DNA from: Pelargonium cotyledonis
Lineage: Eukaryota; Streptophyta; Magnoliopsida; Geraniales; Geraniaceae
DNA: 45,815 nt
Direction of reading: 5' to 3'
Assembly (NCBI GenBank): GCA_036897625.1
Contig: JAYMTA010000072.1
Span: 1-45,815, forward strand
Part shown: positions 36,321 through 45,681 of the stretch, one piece after another
Layout: each line of letters opens with the position of its first letter
How positions within the stretch are numbered: the first letter of the stretch is position 1
Translations under genes and position numbers: made by a program
Notes under the pieces: generated by a model
Databases searched by the model: none
Told to the model about the DNA's origin: nothing
Seen by the model: only the letters and a program-made list of their open reading frames with translations

Positions 36321-36392
36321 CCGCAAGTAGGTTTTTTGAACCTTTGCATGCCGATTATTTGAATTAGTGCATTACCGCTTGCCTATATACAC
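36321..36392 (-). pseudogene. trnQ: trnQ(UUG)-like mitochondrial tRNA relic, full length
   Basis: The minus strand aligns without gaps over 72 bases to plant mitochondrial tRNA-Gln(UUG) as I remember it, with about 43 identities. TATAGGCAAG (end of the acceptor and D-stem), GGTAA, and the 16-base block CGGCATGCAAAGGTTC are retained. The anticodon loop TTTTTGG has become ATTCAAA, and the T-stem 3' side plus acceptor are replaced. The block from the anticodon stem to the T-loop is too long to be accidental. It differs from the trnQ fragment at 12728-12763, which keeps the opposite (3') end. Confidence 0.7.
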
Positions 36393-39300
36393 TTTACTAC
36401 TTTGAAGGGTATACAAGAAGAATCTATCTCTTTAAGTTTAATGAATAAAGCTCTATATACTACATAATTAAAGCATAACTTATTATCATTGATAAAATAT
36501 ACTAAGTAAACCCCATACCCCGGTAACTATACAAGGTTACACAATCTATATCCTAGCTGTTAAATAATATAAAACACTTCTAAGGGAAGAAAAGCATATT
36601 AAATCTTGACTCTAAAATCCCTTGGGGCACCCTAATAAGAACCCTAAGCTAGCAAAAAAAAGAAAGAAAATTGTGCATACTTTAGCCTTTTTAAACTCTT
36701 TACTTGAATTTTATAAGAAAAAGACTCTTATTTTACTTAAGTAAATAGCAAATACCCTGAAGAAGGGAGCATAAAATTTTAACCATATGTGAGTTTTTGC
36801 GGAGGTACTTATAAATAAGCATAGCGCATATAGTACAGTGGGTGAGAAATCGGCTATTAGGACCAAAATTATACGTTATAAGTTTTTTTTTGCTTTTATT
36901 TTATAGTTGAAAGGAGAGTAATCTTGTTTAAACCCCGTTTTAGAATTCTAACTGATACCGATACCAATAAAGAGTCGAGAATCCTTAGTTATTTGAACCC
37001 TAATACCTTTTTGCTTAACCTAAGTTTTAAGTCGTACTACTTAATTAATATTTGTCAACCCACTGAGGGTCCCCGTGTTTTTAATACCCTTGTTATATAT
37101 TCACAAAAAATCTTAAATACACAAGCGATCTAGATATAGCTACTATCGTCTTTCATATGAAGTTAATTTATATTATAAAACTCCTATTATAGTATTTTGA
37201 TAGATTTTGCTTCGGTTTTTTCTTTCCAAAAGACTCCTTATTGTAAATACACTTCCTTGCAAGGGTCTCTTTAAGGGCTGCTTTGACTCAAAAGCCTTAG
37301 TTTAGTAAAAGTTTCATTTGTCAATCAAAAGATTAAGTCTCCGTAGTTTGTTTAATTAGAATTGGTTTTTCGGAGAGCTAGCTTCTATTACTAAACGAGA
37401 AAAGTGACCATTCCAATTACGTTACACTATAATGTCTCATTGGCATTTGAAAAACGGATTCTAGTACTACGGCCTTAGGAATCTAAAGCATAGCACATAA
37501 ATTATTGGCTTAAAAAACCCTTCTATAAATAAGGGATGTAGTCTTCTAGGGGTAAAACAAAATCCTTATGTACTTTGTAACGTGGCTTATCTCTTCGTAA
37601 GAATTTCCGCAGAATATTCTTAACATTTCATGAGGTGGATCTTAAATCGATAGTTAGAAATAGCTTAGTAAATATACTTGTTTTTCTTTTATTAAAATAT
37701 CCAAGTTCTACTCCTTTTCAACTGATTTCCTATGTTATAAAAAATCTAGTAAAGACTGTTTTTGTAAAAAAAAGGAGGGTTTATACCTTTCGACAGAGTT
37801 TAGGAACGGTAGATCAGAGTACTAGTTGCACGTACTTCTGGAGGGTATCCGGTATAGGTACATAGAAAAAAGAGCTACAGTCTAAAAATTTCATACGGAA
37901 TAAACGGCTCTAAACACTAATATTTCTAAAGACAACCTTATCTTATAGAATAGGGTAGGGGTATCTCCAATTCTAGTCCTTCTGGGATATAAGATATATA
38001 CGTTCTCACCAGAATAACTGGAGGAAGGACCTCCTAGGATAGAGGCATAGGACTAAATAGATAGCCAAATAGGATCCTTTGTGTATAATTCTGCATAATC
38101 AATGTTATCAGTTTTGGTACAAAAAATACAATGCAAGCATACGTTTCATGCTTGTTTAAGTAATAGCAATGAAATTCCCAACTAAAAATAGTTAGGATTT
38201 CCAAAAGAAGATGCCATTTGTTTGATGAGAAATAAAAAGGAATATCGAGAATTCAAATATTGTATACGTCATTAGTCTGACCCTTTGTAGGAACTACCCG
38301 CAATAACAAACTTACAAGATGGGATCCGTTTATCATATAAAGAGATTCGGTGTTCCTGACCCAGCTTTATCTTAATTATTATTAAAAAAAAAGTATTGAC
38401 AGTTTATTTAGTATTTCGAGTGGTTAAAGCACCCGTGCAATAAATTCAAACTAAAGGTTTGAATCCTATAGAATATAAAGTTAAGAAATCCGTCTAATTA
38501 AATTCCTTTTAGACTCTGGTTCCTGTATTTTCTGGCAGGCCGTTAGGTTTGTATCTATGTTCTCTTGTTTTTCCAGTCCCCAACTAAGTTTTCAAGGAAA
38601 GAAAGCTAATTTTTAGTATAGTAATATAAGACTATAAGAGGATCCAGTTTCCAGTGGCGAGCTCAATTGCATTTCCTTGGTTTTACAGAGATTTACGAAA
38701 GAATATAAGGAGTAAGACTAACTACAATAAGTCCAGGTAACAACAACAAGAAGACTTACAACCCTAAGGTTTGGGTAGAACTCGGAAGGGAAGAGTAAGG
38801 CTCATAAGAAAGAACAAGTATGGTATGGTACAGGTAATGTAATTACTATGAATAAGAGTAAGATAAGTGCGTGTTTCAGTAGGGCTTATAAGAAATCTCC
38901 GGGTAATATTGAAAAGGGAGTTTAGCTCTTAAGAAAGTAGGTCCTTTTAAGACTAATATTAAGCTGAAAGCAGGTAACTGCCAGTTAAGAAGTAGATTGC
39001 GAGAGTCTGCTTTTGTTGATGTTGGTTATAACGTGTGCATGTATACTCATTACACGATTATGCGTTATCCTTCTTTGGTACTCTTCAGTTGGGAACAATA
39101 ACCCTCACAAGACTCTATAAGGTTCTCATATCCTCTACACACTAGTAACTAAAAGGAACAAGAGGGGTATCCCTTAATACAAGTATACCATTCTTCTTAT
39201 CCTATAAGACCCCCTTTGAGTTTCTATCAAAAAAGAAGAAAATTTAAAGAGATGGGAATAGCTAATACAATGGGTGCAATATAATAAATAAGGTATAGTC

Positions 39301-41631
39301 TATAGGGAATAAGATCTCTAAATTAAATAATTAAATACTAGATGGGAAGGCTCAGGAACTTGAAATGACAAAAAAAACTCCTGATCTTGAAAGCTCAAGG
39401 CATGTAGTTCTGAAATTTCTTACTCAAAAACAAGTGTGTCCGTCAGTTTTATTCTTTCCTCCTAAGTATTCTTAAGTAACTCTAGGCATTTCTAGCCGGA
39501 ACTCAGAGAGAATTAATTTCTATAGGGTTTAGTTTAGTAAGAATAAGACTATACTAAAGATACAGCTAAAACTACGCGCTACTAAAACTATACCCAGAAT
39601 AAAAAGACTAGTTACGTCTCTCCGTTTTCTAATTAAAAAGTAATAAGAAAAAGAGGATAAAATTTCTTATTTAGGATAAATCAAATTTTTAATACAAGGA
39701 AGTATAGAGATAAAACTTTTTATGACACGACACTATAAAGACATAACATGCTTCGCGGGTATTCCCTGCGTGGCAACTTTAAGATAAGAAATTCACGCAA
39801 AACTCTATATTAGATCCCTCTTTTATGTGAATAAGAAAGCCTCTCTTTAGTCAGCGCATATTTTTTTTAGCTAGTAGCTATACCTAGACTCTTCATGAAG
39901 TAAATCCTTTTACAATTAGTAATTACCCCTTTTATTTACCGAGCAAACCAATCGAACTTCTACTTGTCAACATTTATAGGGATACCTTTAAGGGCTTTTT
40001 AGAAAAGGCAAAGATCCCTTGTGAGATGTAATTAGAAATTTTTAAGTACTAAAAGATCTAAACTAGGAAAGCACTCATTCGTAAAAAACACGAGTTTGAG
40101 CAGATATCACTAAAGAGAACTTAGCTAGATATAGGAAATAATGTATAAGAATTCTAGTAGAAGGGGATTAATTCTTGGTTAGTAAAAGCTTGGATGAGAT
40201 TCTATAACTATGTTAAGTAATCCTGTATTAAATAAAATTAAGGGGTATACAAGGACTTCATTTTATTTTAGAAGGATCGAGCTTTGGGGGATGTCTCTAG
40301 AAAGAGGTGCCTTCTTCCTACCAGTTTTGTTGATACTCTTTTTTATTTATCAGAAAGTGCTTTAGTGCAAGGGTTTTTAATTATGGTACTACCTTTCCTT
40401 ATAATAAAGTAACCCTTTTTCAATTTGTATAAGGGAGGATTAAATCCCCTGTATTTTTCTATGTCTTTTATGGAGCGAAATTCCATTAGTAGTAAAATTC
40501 TAAATATTATATACCTTTTTCTTTCGTAAATTAAAAGGCAACTAAAGAAAACCCGTTAGTCTATATCCCGAAAGGGCATTCTCTTCCAAAAAATTACAAA
40601 GTTTAGTACTACGCTAAAGGGAACCTAACTAGCACAAGATCTTGCCCCAGAAGAGTTAGTCTTGCATGAGTTCAAATTACCTATTTAAACCTGTTTCAAG
40701 AAGAAAGGTATTCCCCAATTTCCGAAAAAAGTTATCGTTTAGAAATTATGTTGCCACTTATGAGTTCCTAAAAGCAAATAGTTTAACTAAATTTTTGTAA
40801 TTTAATAGATAACTTGACCTAAGAAGGATTCTCTCTCCCTTGAGTCAAACCTTCAACTAATTATAGAATTGGTTTATATTAATTAAGAAAAAAGTAAGAT
40901 TGTAATTATAGTATTAACTAAGATTTATTGCTCAAGTTTTTGATTTAATTGTATTCGTTTATATGTGTAAATATGGTAGTAAAAGAGTCCTAATTCTAAA
41001 GTAAGAAGCGTTAGTACAAATCTAGGCTTAGTTTCTTAGACTAGGAGAACCCTCTTAAAATAAGAAAGAATTTTGGAAATGAGGCTAATAATGGAATAAT
41101 TGGGGATCTTTTATATCCGTTTTATTAATAAGAGTATCCAATTGCCTTAATAGCTTAAGTTTTACTCATATTGCTTACTTCTTTAGTAAATTTCATAGAA
41201 GTAGTTAGTTTCATTAGTATTAGTAAGTCAAGCCTTTTCCGGAGGAGTGCACTCTGTTGATAAAGTACTATATTAAAGAGTGCTTATTTCTGTAAAAATA
41301 GGATTTGCTGACTTTCTCTAGAGGGAATTTTCTTATTAAAAAAAGAAAGTGTATACAAGGGGATGCCCCATATCTATACTAACCAGTTTTGCTTTGTCTT
41401 CAGTATATAGGAGTAATGGGAAATGTGTACTTTTTCATTATTATAAGCAGGGATTTTCGGTTTATGAGGTTGTAGTAAAAATGTACAAATCCTGTCAAGT
41501 ACCCCAAAGATAGGTTCCAGATACGCGCGTTATAAAGGATCTTCTTCTCTTTTGTTGTACTAAGACCCCGAAAAACCTTATTTTAAAAGATATCATTCTA
41601 AACTCATTTCCTCAGGAAAAGTCTGTCATGA
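36393..41631. other. AT-rich gene desert, no protein gene seen
   Basis: Plus-strand frames at 36924-37133 and 37635-37865 (69 and 76 codons) start at non-ATG codons and have no recognisable domain. A purine-rich block at about 38,690-39,010 differs in texture from its surroundings; in one plus frame from 38731 to 38967 (79 codons) the only internal stops are three TAG codons. I cannot identify a protein from it. The 38406-38476 tRNA-like relic is the only RNA gene remnant. Confidence 0.55.
38406..38476 (+). pseudogene. tRNA relic, trnI(CAU)- or trnS-like
   Basis: The stretch has CGAGTGGTTAAAGCACCC (D-arm and start of the anticodon stem) and, 23 bases later, AGGTTTGAATCCTATAG (T-arm, with TTC changed to TTTG). 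The D-arm resembles plastid trnI(CAU), GAATGGTTAAAGCGCCC as recalled, and the arms of class II serine and leucine tRNAs. The anticodon is unreadable (GTGCAATAAA), and the acceptor strands do not pair. Length and order are tRNA-like. Confidence 0.4.
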
Positions 41632-41690
41632 GTCACTCAGATTTTTAAACGATTGCCGACGGTTCAAGTCGAGTCCTTGCTGGTAATCTG
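41632..41690 (+). pseudogene. tRNA 3' half, trnK- or trnC-like
   Basis: ACTCAGATTTTTAAACGATT resembles a lysine-type anticodon arm (TTTTAA loop). GACGGTTCAAGTC with GTCCTTG beyond it resembles the T-arm and 3' strand of plant mitochondrial tRNA-Cys as recalled. The two readings conflict, so the isotype stays open. No D-arm is found upstream. Confidence 0.35.
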
Positions 41691-44590
41691 GTTTCATTCT
41701 TTGCTTGAATCGTCTCTTCGTTCAGAGCTATAACTAACCTCGAGAACTACCAACAATAACAAGTAACCCTTACTTTAGAGCTATACTTGTAATTGTCTTT
41801 GTAGCTAGACTCTGTATCTTAATCTCACTCTTTTAGAACATTTGACTTTTTTCTAATATTTTACTTACATACTTGTGTGGAAGCTCGCTAAGCCGGGTTA
41901 CCCCTTTTTACGGGCATCCAGTTATTAAGACGTAATTACCCTGGGTCTTTTGCCTGCGCATTTTCTCGTGTGGAGATCGCAATAGAGCTTCTTCTGATAA
42001 ATTTTTCTTTTTTTTTTTTGCTAAGCTAATTAAATTTATTTAGCATAATATCTTAAAAAAGGGGTTTTGGTTCTATAAGTTCCTTTGAATTAAGGATTAA
42101 CTGGTTGACGAATCTATAATTTAAGAAAAACTTAATACAAAGGCTTAGGAATCCTAAAAGGATACTTGCTTAGCTCGATTGCTATAAAATAACTAAATTT
42201 CAAATGATTGGCAATAAGGAGATAGGCTTCTTACTTAGAAGTTAAGAAATAGGTTTGCTACCGGGCTCCTCTTTTTATAAAGGAGATTGCTTGCTTCTGT
42301 TTGAGAGGATCCAGTCTAAACTGCTAGCTAGTCCGAGTAATTTAACCAGTAATGTATAATTGGGTATATAGTCTTATAAAGGAGAAGGGCTATACTAGGA
42401 GAGCCAGAGGAAACTAAAAAGGCTTTTCGGAAGGTGGTTACACTAATACCAATTATACATGATTTTAATTACTATATCTTATCCGTAAAAACTTGTTGCT
42501 TATCAAATAGACTTTTTCTTTTCCTACTAAAAACTGCCCAAAGAATACCTTTACACCTTAATCCAGTTTGGGTTTTCTTAAGATAAGAAGGGGTTCCCTT
42601 TTGGATTTCGCCGAGAGTAGTATACTTATTTTGAGGTTGTAGACCCTCTTTTCATATATATATATATTATTAGGGATACTCTCTTCTAGCGAAAAGTTTT
42701 TTTAGTCTTTAATACTTGATTATTGCTCTAAGCTTTATGCTGAAGTTTAGGACTTGTGTTATGTTTCTGGGTTTTCTAGTTTCTAGATAGTCAAGATTTT
42801 TTAAAAGAATATTGAAGCGATTTCCAGTAATAAAATGGAGTAAAGCCTGTGCTTATGATAGACATTGTTTTGAGGGAAAAGTTGACTTACTTTGGAGAAG
42901 ATTCTATTCCTAGGATTTTTCTAGAGGAACCTTATTAATTTCTTTGTATTGAGGGTCACAGAATACAGATTATACAGATGAGAGGACAGTTTCTTAGCTT
43001 ATAAGTCCCAAGCTCTTTAGTCTTCTTGGTGAAAGCTAGGAGGAGTACTTGATGAGAGTCCGATCTAAGCGGATAAGCTGGTGCTGCGTGGAGATAACAG
43101 ATAGGTTAGGGATCTCTGAATTGTCTTAGTTCTTTAGCGAGCCTTGGAAGTCTTGTATTCTGCGTGGGGCTCCTCCTTAGTACTTATCCGACCTGGTTAG
43201 CAGGTGTTGCAGTATTCCTGGTAAAGGGGATTCCTTTGTTGAGTTGAGAATATAGTCCTAAGAATTTCATTTCCTGAACAAGTTAAACTTTCTAATTTCT
43301 AAGAGAGGTCAATAAAGCTTCAGTACAGAAAGAGTATCCTGGCAGGCAATAAAGGGGCCTTCTGGATAATAACTTCGATATTGTTTAGTCTCTATTCCTA
43401 ATCATGATCATGAGTCTTTCCAGGAAAGTATTTACGGAAAAAGTTTAGTACTCTTTAAAATCCCTGAATTTAGTTTAGTAGCTTTCCTTTTTAGATTCTG
43501 GTATTCCCTCCAAAAGGGTATTCAATTCAGATCAACTTCCCCGTATTTTGGTTTAAGGCATTATCAAGAGATAAAAATGGGTATTAGTAGCCCTTGGTGT
43601 TCCTTATTTGTTTCTGGTCGTAAGCCAGTTAAATAAAGTATTAGAAAGTATTGGACATAAACCAGCTAATTGTAGCTATTTCTCTATTCGTGCAGATAAT
43701 CTTATCTTTATAATCTTATATAAGAGGGAAGTTGTATTCTTTATTTAAGGATTTACAGTCAATGAGGTACTTTATTCTGGTTGTACTCATTTCCCTAGAT
43801 TCCTGAAATCCTCTTTGTTATTGAGGGAGAGCCTGCCAGTATTCTTGTTAGAGTATAGTCTAGCTTACCTTTAGGATAGGAAGTAACTCTATTCTTTGCT
43901 TTGTCTAGTGGAGCTAATGGAATAGTAATAGTAATATATATGTAGAGAGAGAGTTTTCAGATATACCAGGTTATAGCCAGCCGGTAATTTAGTAACGGAT
44001 TCCTTTGGTGTTGAAGAAAGGGAAGTCCTTTGCAGGTGTAGTAGAGTATAGTCCAATTTCCTTTAACTGATTGGTGTGGCTTTAACTGAAGGGATAGGTT
44101 TAGGTACTAAAGCTCCACGGGTATAGCTATAGAGAGAGTACTTAATAAAGCACCTATTACAAACAAAAGCTTAAGGTCTAGCACAAGAGGGATTCTCCTT
44201 ACTTATAAAGAGTAACTTTCCAGTTTAGTGCCTCTAGCAAGTTAATCTAATTGCTTTTAGTATGTAACTAAAGCGGTTTAAATAATTAATAAGGAATGGG
44301 TATAATCAAGTGTAAGAGCTGGGCAGACAAATTCTTGTTTAAATGCCTTAATGAATGAAATGTCCTTATAATTCAGTTTATTTTAGTCCCCTATAAAGCA
44401 AGCCTTTTACGCAAAACTCTTAGTAAATTTTTTTATATGTTAGAATAGAATTCGTTTAAAGTATTCCTCTCGGCAATAAGTCCTGCCTTTAATCCTGTTA
44501 GGATAAGCCCTATCTGCGTGCCCTTGTCCTTTCTCAAAATCGATAAAGAATTCTTGTACAAAATAAAAAAGATTCTAAGAAAAAAAATTA
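41691..44590. other. AT-rich desert, possible older coding-like block
   Basis: No gene is supportable. From about 42,840 to 44,130 the sequence is less A/T-extreme and richer in mixed codon-like words. The longest open stretch I translated there, 43373-43636 on the plus strand, has 87 codons, no suitable start and no recognisable domain; that length is expected by chance. GC cores lie at 42147, 42590 and 43227. An AT dinucleotide run lies near 42,655-42,668, and the repeated 15-mer CTTTTTATAAAGGAG at 42271-42285. Confidence 0.5.
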
Positions 44591-44870
44591 AGTTTCCTCA
44601 ACAGTGCAACAGATCCCAGCAACTTGTACAGATAAACTATCTCCCAAGTTAAGACTCCAGAATTCTTTGGTAAAAACGCGACTTGAATAAGTAAAAACCC
44701 TTAGGTTCAATTTGGGTCAAAGTCATGCGTAAAAAGTTTCATAATACCGGGAAATGTTTTTCTCTTAACCAAGGATGACCGTGATACCTAGAACAAGTGC
44801 GTTACTTGGAAAATTTATGTGAAAGCATAAGTTTTATTCAATAAATGATTAATTTCATATGCTTATGTAA
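44591..44870. other. Transition into ordinary plant nuclear DNA
   Basis: The dense GC-core texture fades here. The sequence becomes an unremarkable AT-rich intergenic region without tRNA relics. The exact junction cannot be placed by eye; I put it between about 44,400 and 44,870. The last three bases (TAA) are the left target duplication of the MITE. Confidence 0.45.
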
Positions 44871-45024
44871 GGGCACCTCCAGTGCAAGACGCCAAGCAGG
44901 CGCTAAGGTGCTTAGCATCATGGAGTGAAAATTGTTATGTGGGTGCTAAGCACTCACATGATGAGGTGGCATACTCTCTCTCATCCTTAGCACCCAAAAA
45001 CTTAGCTAAGCATTGGAGATGCCC
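44871..45024. mobile_element. Tourist-like MITE (PIF/Harbinger type)
   Basis: The 154-base element is bounded by inverted termini: GGGCACCTCCAGTGC at the left, and at the right the reverse complement of GGGCATCTCCAATGC (13 of 15 identical). It is flanked on both sides by TAA (44868-44870 and 45025-45027), the three-base target duplication typical of PIF/Harbinger elements. It encodes nothing. The inside holds further inverted words around GGTGCTTAGC and GCTAAGCAC, so the whole element can fold into a long hairpin. The intact ends and target duplication suggest a fairly recent insertion. A transposase must be supplied elsewhere. Confidence 0.88.
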
Positions 45025-45027
45025 TAA

Positions 45028-45280
45028 GAATCCCTTCAAGTGTTAACTATTAAGGATATTAAATGTTATTTATTGCTATTATGTTTTTCTTGTAATTTTT
45101 GTGTGCCTTTAATAAGATTTTCATATTTATTTTCCTTATGTTTCGCTTACAATTCGTGTTTTTAATTTATGCCACATATTAAAAATGTAAATCTAAAAAG
45201 TAAAATACTGTTTGCTTAACACTTGTTTGTTTTTTTAATTAGAAAAAATGAGGTCTGACTCTATAGAGAGAGTAAACCTT
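45028..45280. other. AT-rich intergenic sequence upstream of a gene
   Basis: This is ordinary plant-like intergenic DNA between the MITE and the telo-box region. I see no clear TATA box at a fixed distance from a start site; AT-rich words occur around 45,175-45,200. CTCTATAGAGAG at 45259-45270 is a short palindrome followed by GAGAGT and may lie near the transcription start, but this is a guess. Confidence 0.4.
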
Positions 45281-45281
45281 C

Positions 45282-45335
45282 TAGGGTTTTTTGTTTGGGG
45301 TTAGGGTTTCCGTGTGTTTTTCTAGGGTTTCCTAG
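45282..45335 (+). promoter_or_regulatory. Three telo-box motifs in a probable 5' region
   Basis: TAGGGTTT (reverse complement of the telo-box AAACCCTA) occurs at 45282-45289, 45302-45309 and 45323-45330, three copies in 49 bases. The last is embedded in the palindrome-like CTAGGGTTTCCTAG. Telo-boxes are common near transcription starts of plant housekeeping and translation-related genes, where they are bound by Myb-type telomere-repeat-binding factors. They lie 120 to 170 bases upstream of the candidate ATG at 45451, a plausible leader length. Confidence 0.5.
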
Positions 45336-45450
45336 TTTTGAGGAGGAAAGAGGGTTGGTGTATAAGAGGGGGGTGGTAGAGAATAGAATCACATCTGTTC
45401 CTACTTACCAAATACTGCAAAAGAGAATAGAGAGGTTTGAAAACCTAACA

Positions 45451-45681
45451 ATGGCGGCGGTGACTTACACAGATATGGAGGTGGTGGTGGCGGCGGAGGC
45501 CAATGGATGGGAGGCGGGTGGTAATAGAGGGATGGGAGGGGTGGGGAGGCTGGTTAAGGGCAGTAACGGAGGGGTGGGGGGAGGCCTAGACAGGGATGTA
45601 GGATCAGGAACGGAGAGGAGGGGGGTCGGTGGAGAGGGGGCTTTTGTCGGGAAGAATCAACAAATTGAAATAACATTCTAA
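45451..45681 (+). CDS. Gly-rich hypothetical protein or first exon
   Basis: The frame has 76 codons from the ATG at 45451 to a TAA at 45679. I chose this start because it is the first ATG after the telo-box leader and has A at -3 and G at +4 (AACAATGGCG), a typical plant context. The open frame continues upstream to 45295, but without an ATG. The protein starts MAAVTYTD, has a short hydrophobic patch at residues 11-15, and is about one-quarter glycine from residue 19 on. No signal peptide, known domain or membrane segment is seen. The short length and G-rich DNA allow two other readings: the first exon of a longer spliced gene, or a non-coding G-rich leader. Confidence 0.35.
   Translation: MAAVTYTDMEVVVAAEANGWEAGGNRGMGGVGRLVKGSNGGVGGGLDRDVGSGTERRGVGGEGAFVGKNQQIEITF
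45534..45581 (+). other. Potential G-quadruplex sequence
   Basis: G runs lie at 45534-45536, 45538-45541, 45543-45546, 45558-45560, 45571-45574 and 45576-45581. The first four runs, with loops of 1, 1 and 11 bases, satisfy a relaxed quadruplex pattern. They lie inside the Gly-rich frame and would be on the coding strand, hence also in the transcript. In the frame these runs give glycine codons, so coding constraint alone could explain them. Confidence 0.5.

Noticed and set aside
42655..42668. AT dinucleotide run as a possible origin or promoter
   Set aside because: A short microsatellite with no accompanying motif; nothing supports a function.
43373..43636. 87-codon open stretch on the plus strand
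   Set aside because: No proper start, no known domain, and its length is within chance for six frames.
1..44590. Many AAGGAG words that look like bacterial ribosome binding sites
   Set aside because: They are not followed by open frames and belong to the GC-core pattern; the window is not bacterial.
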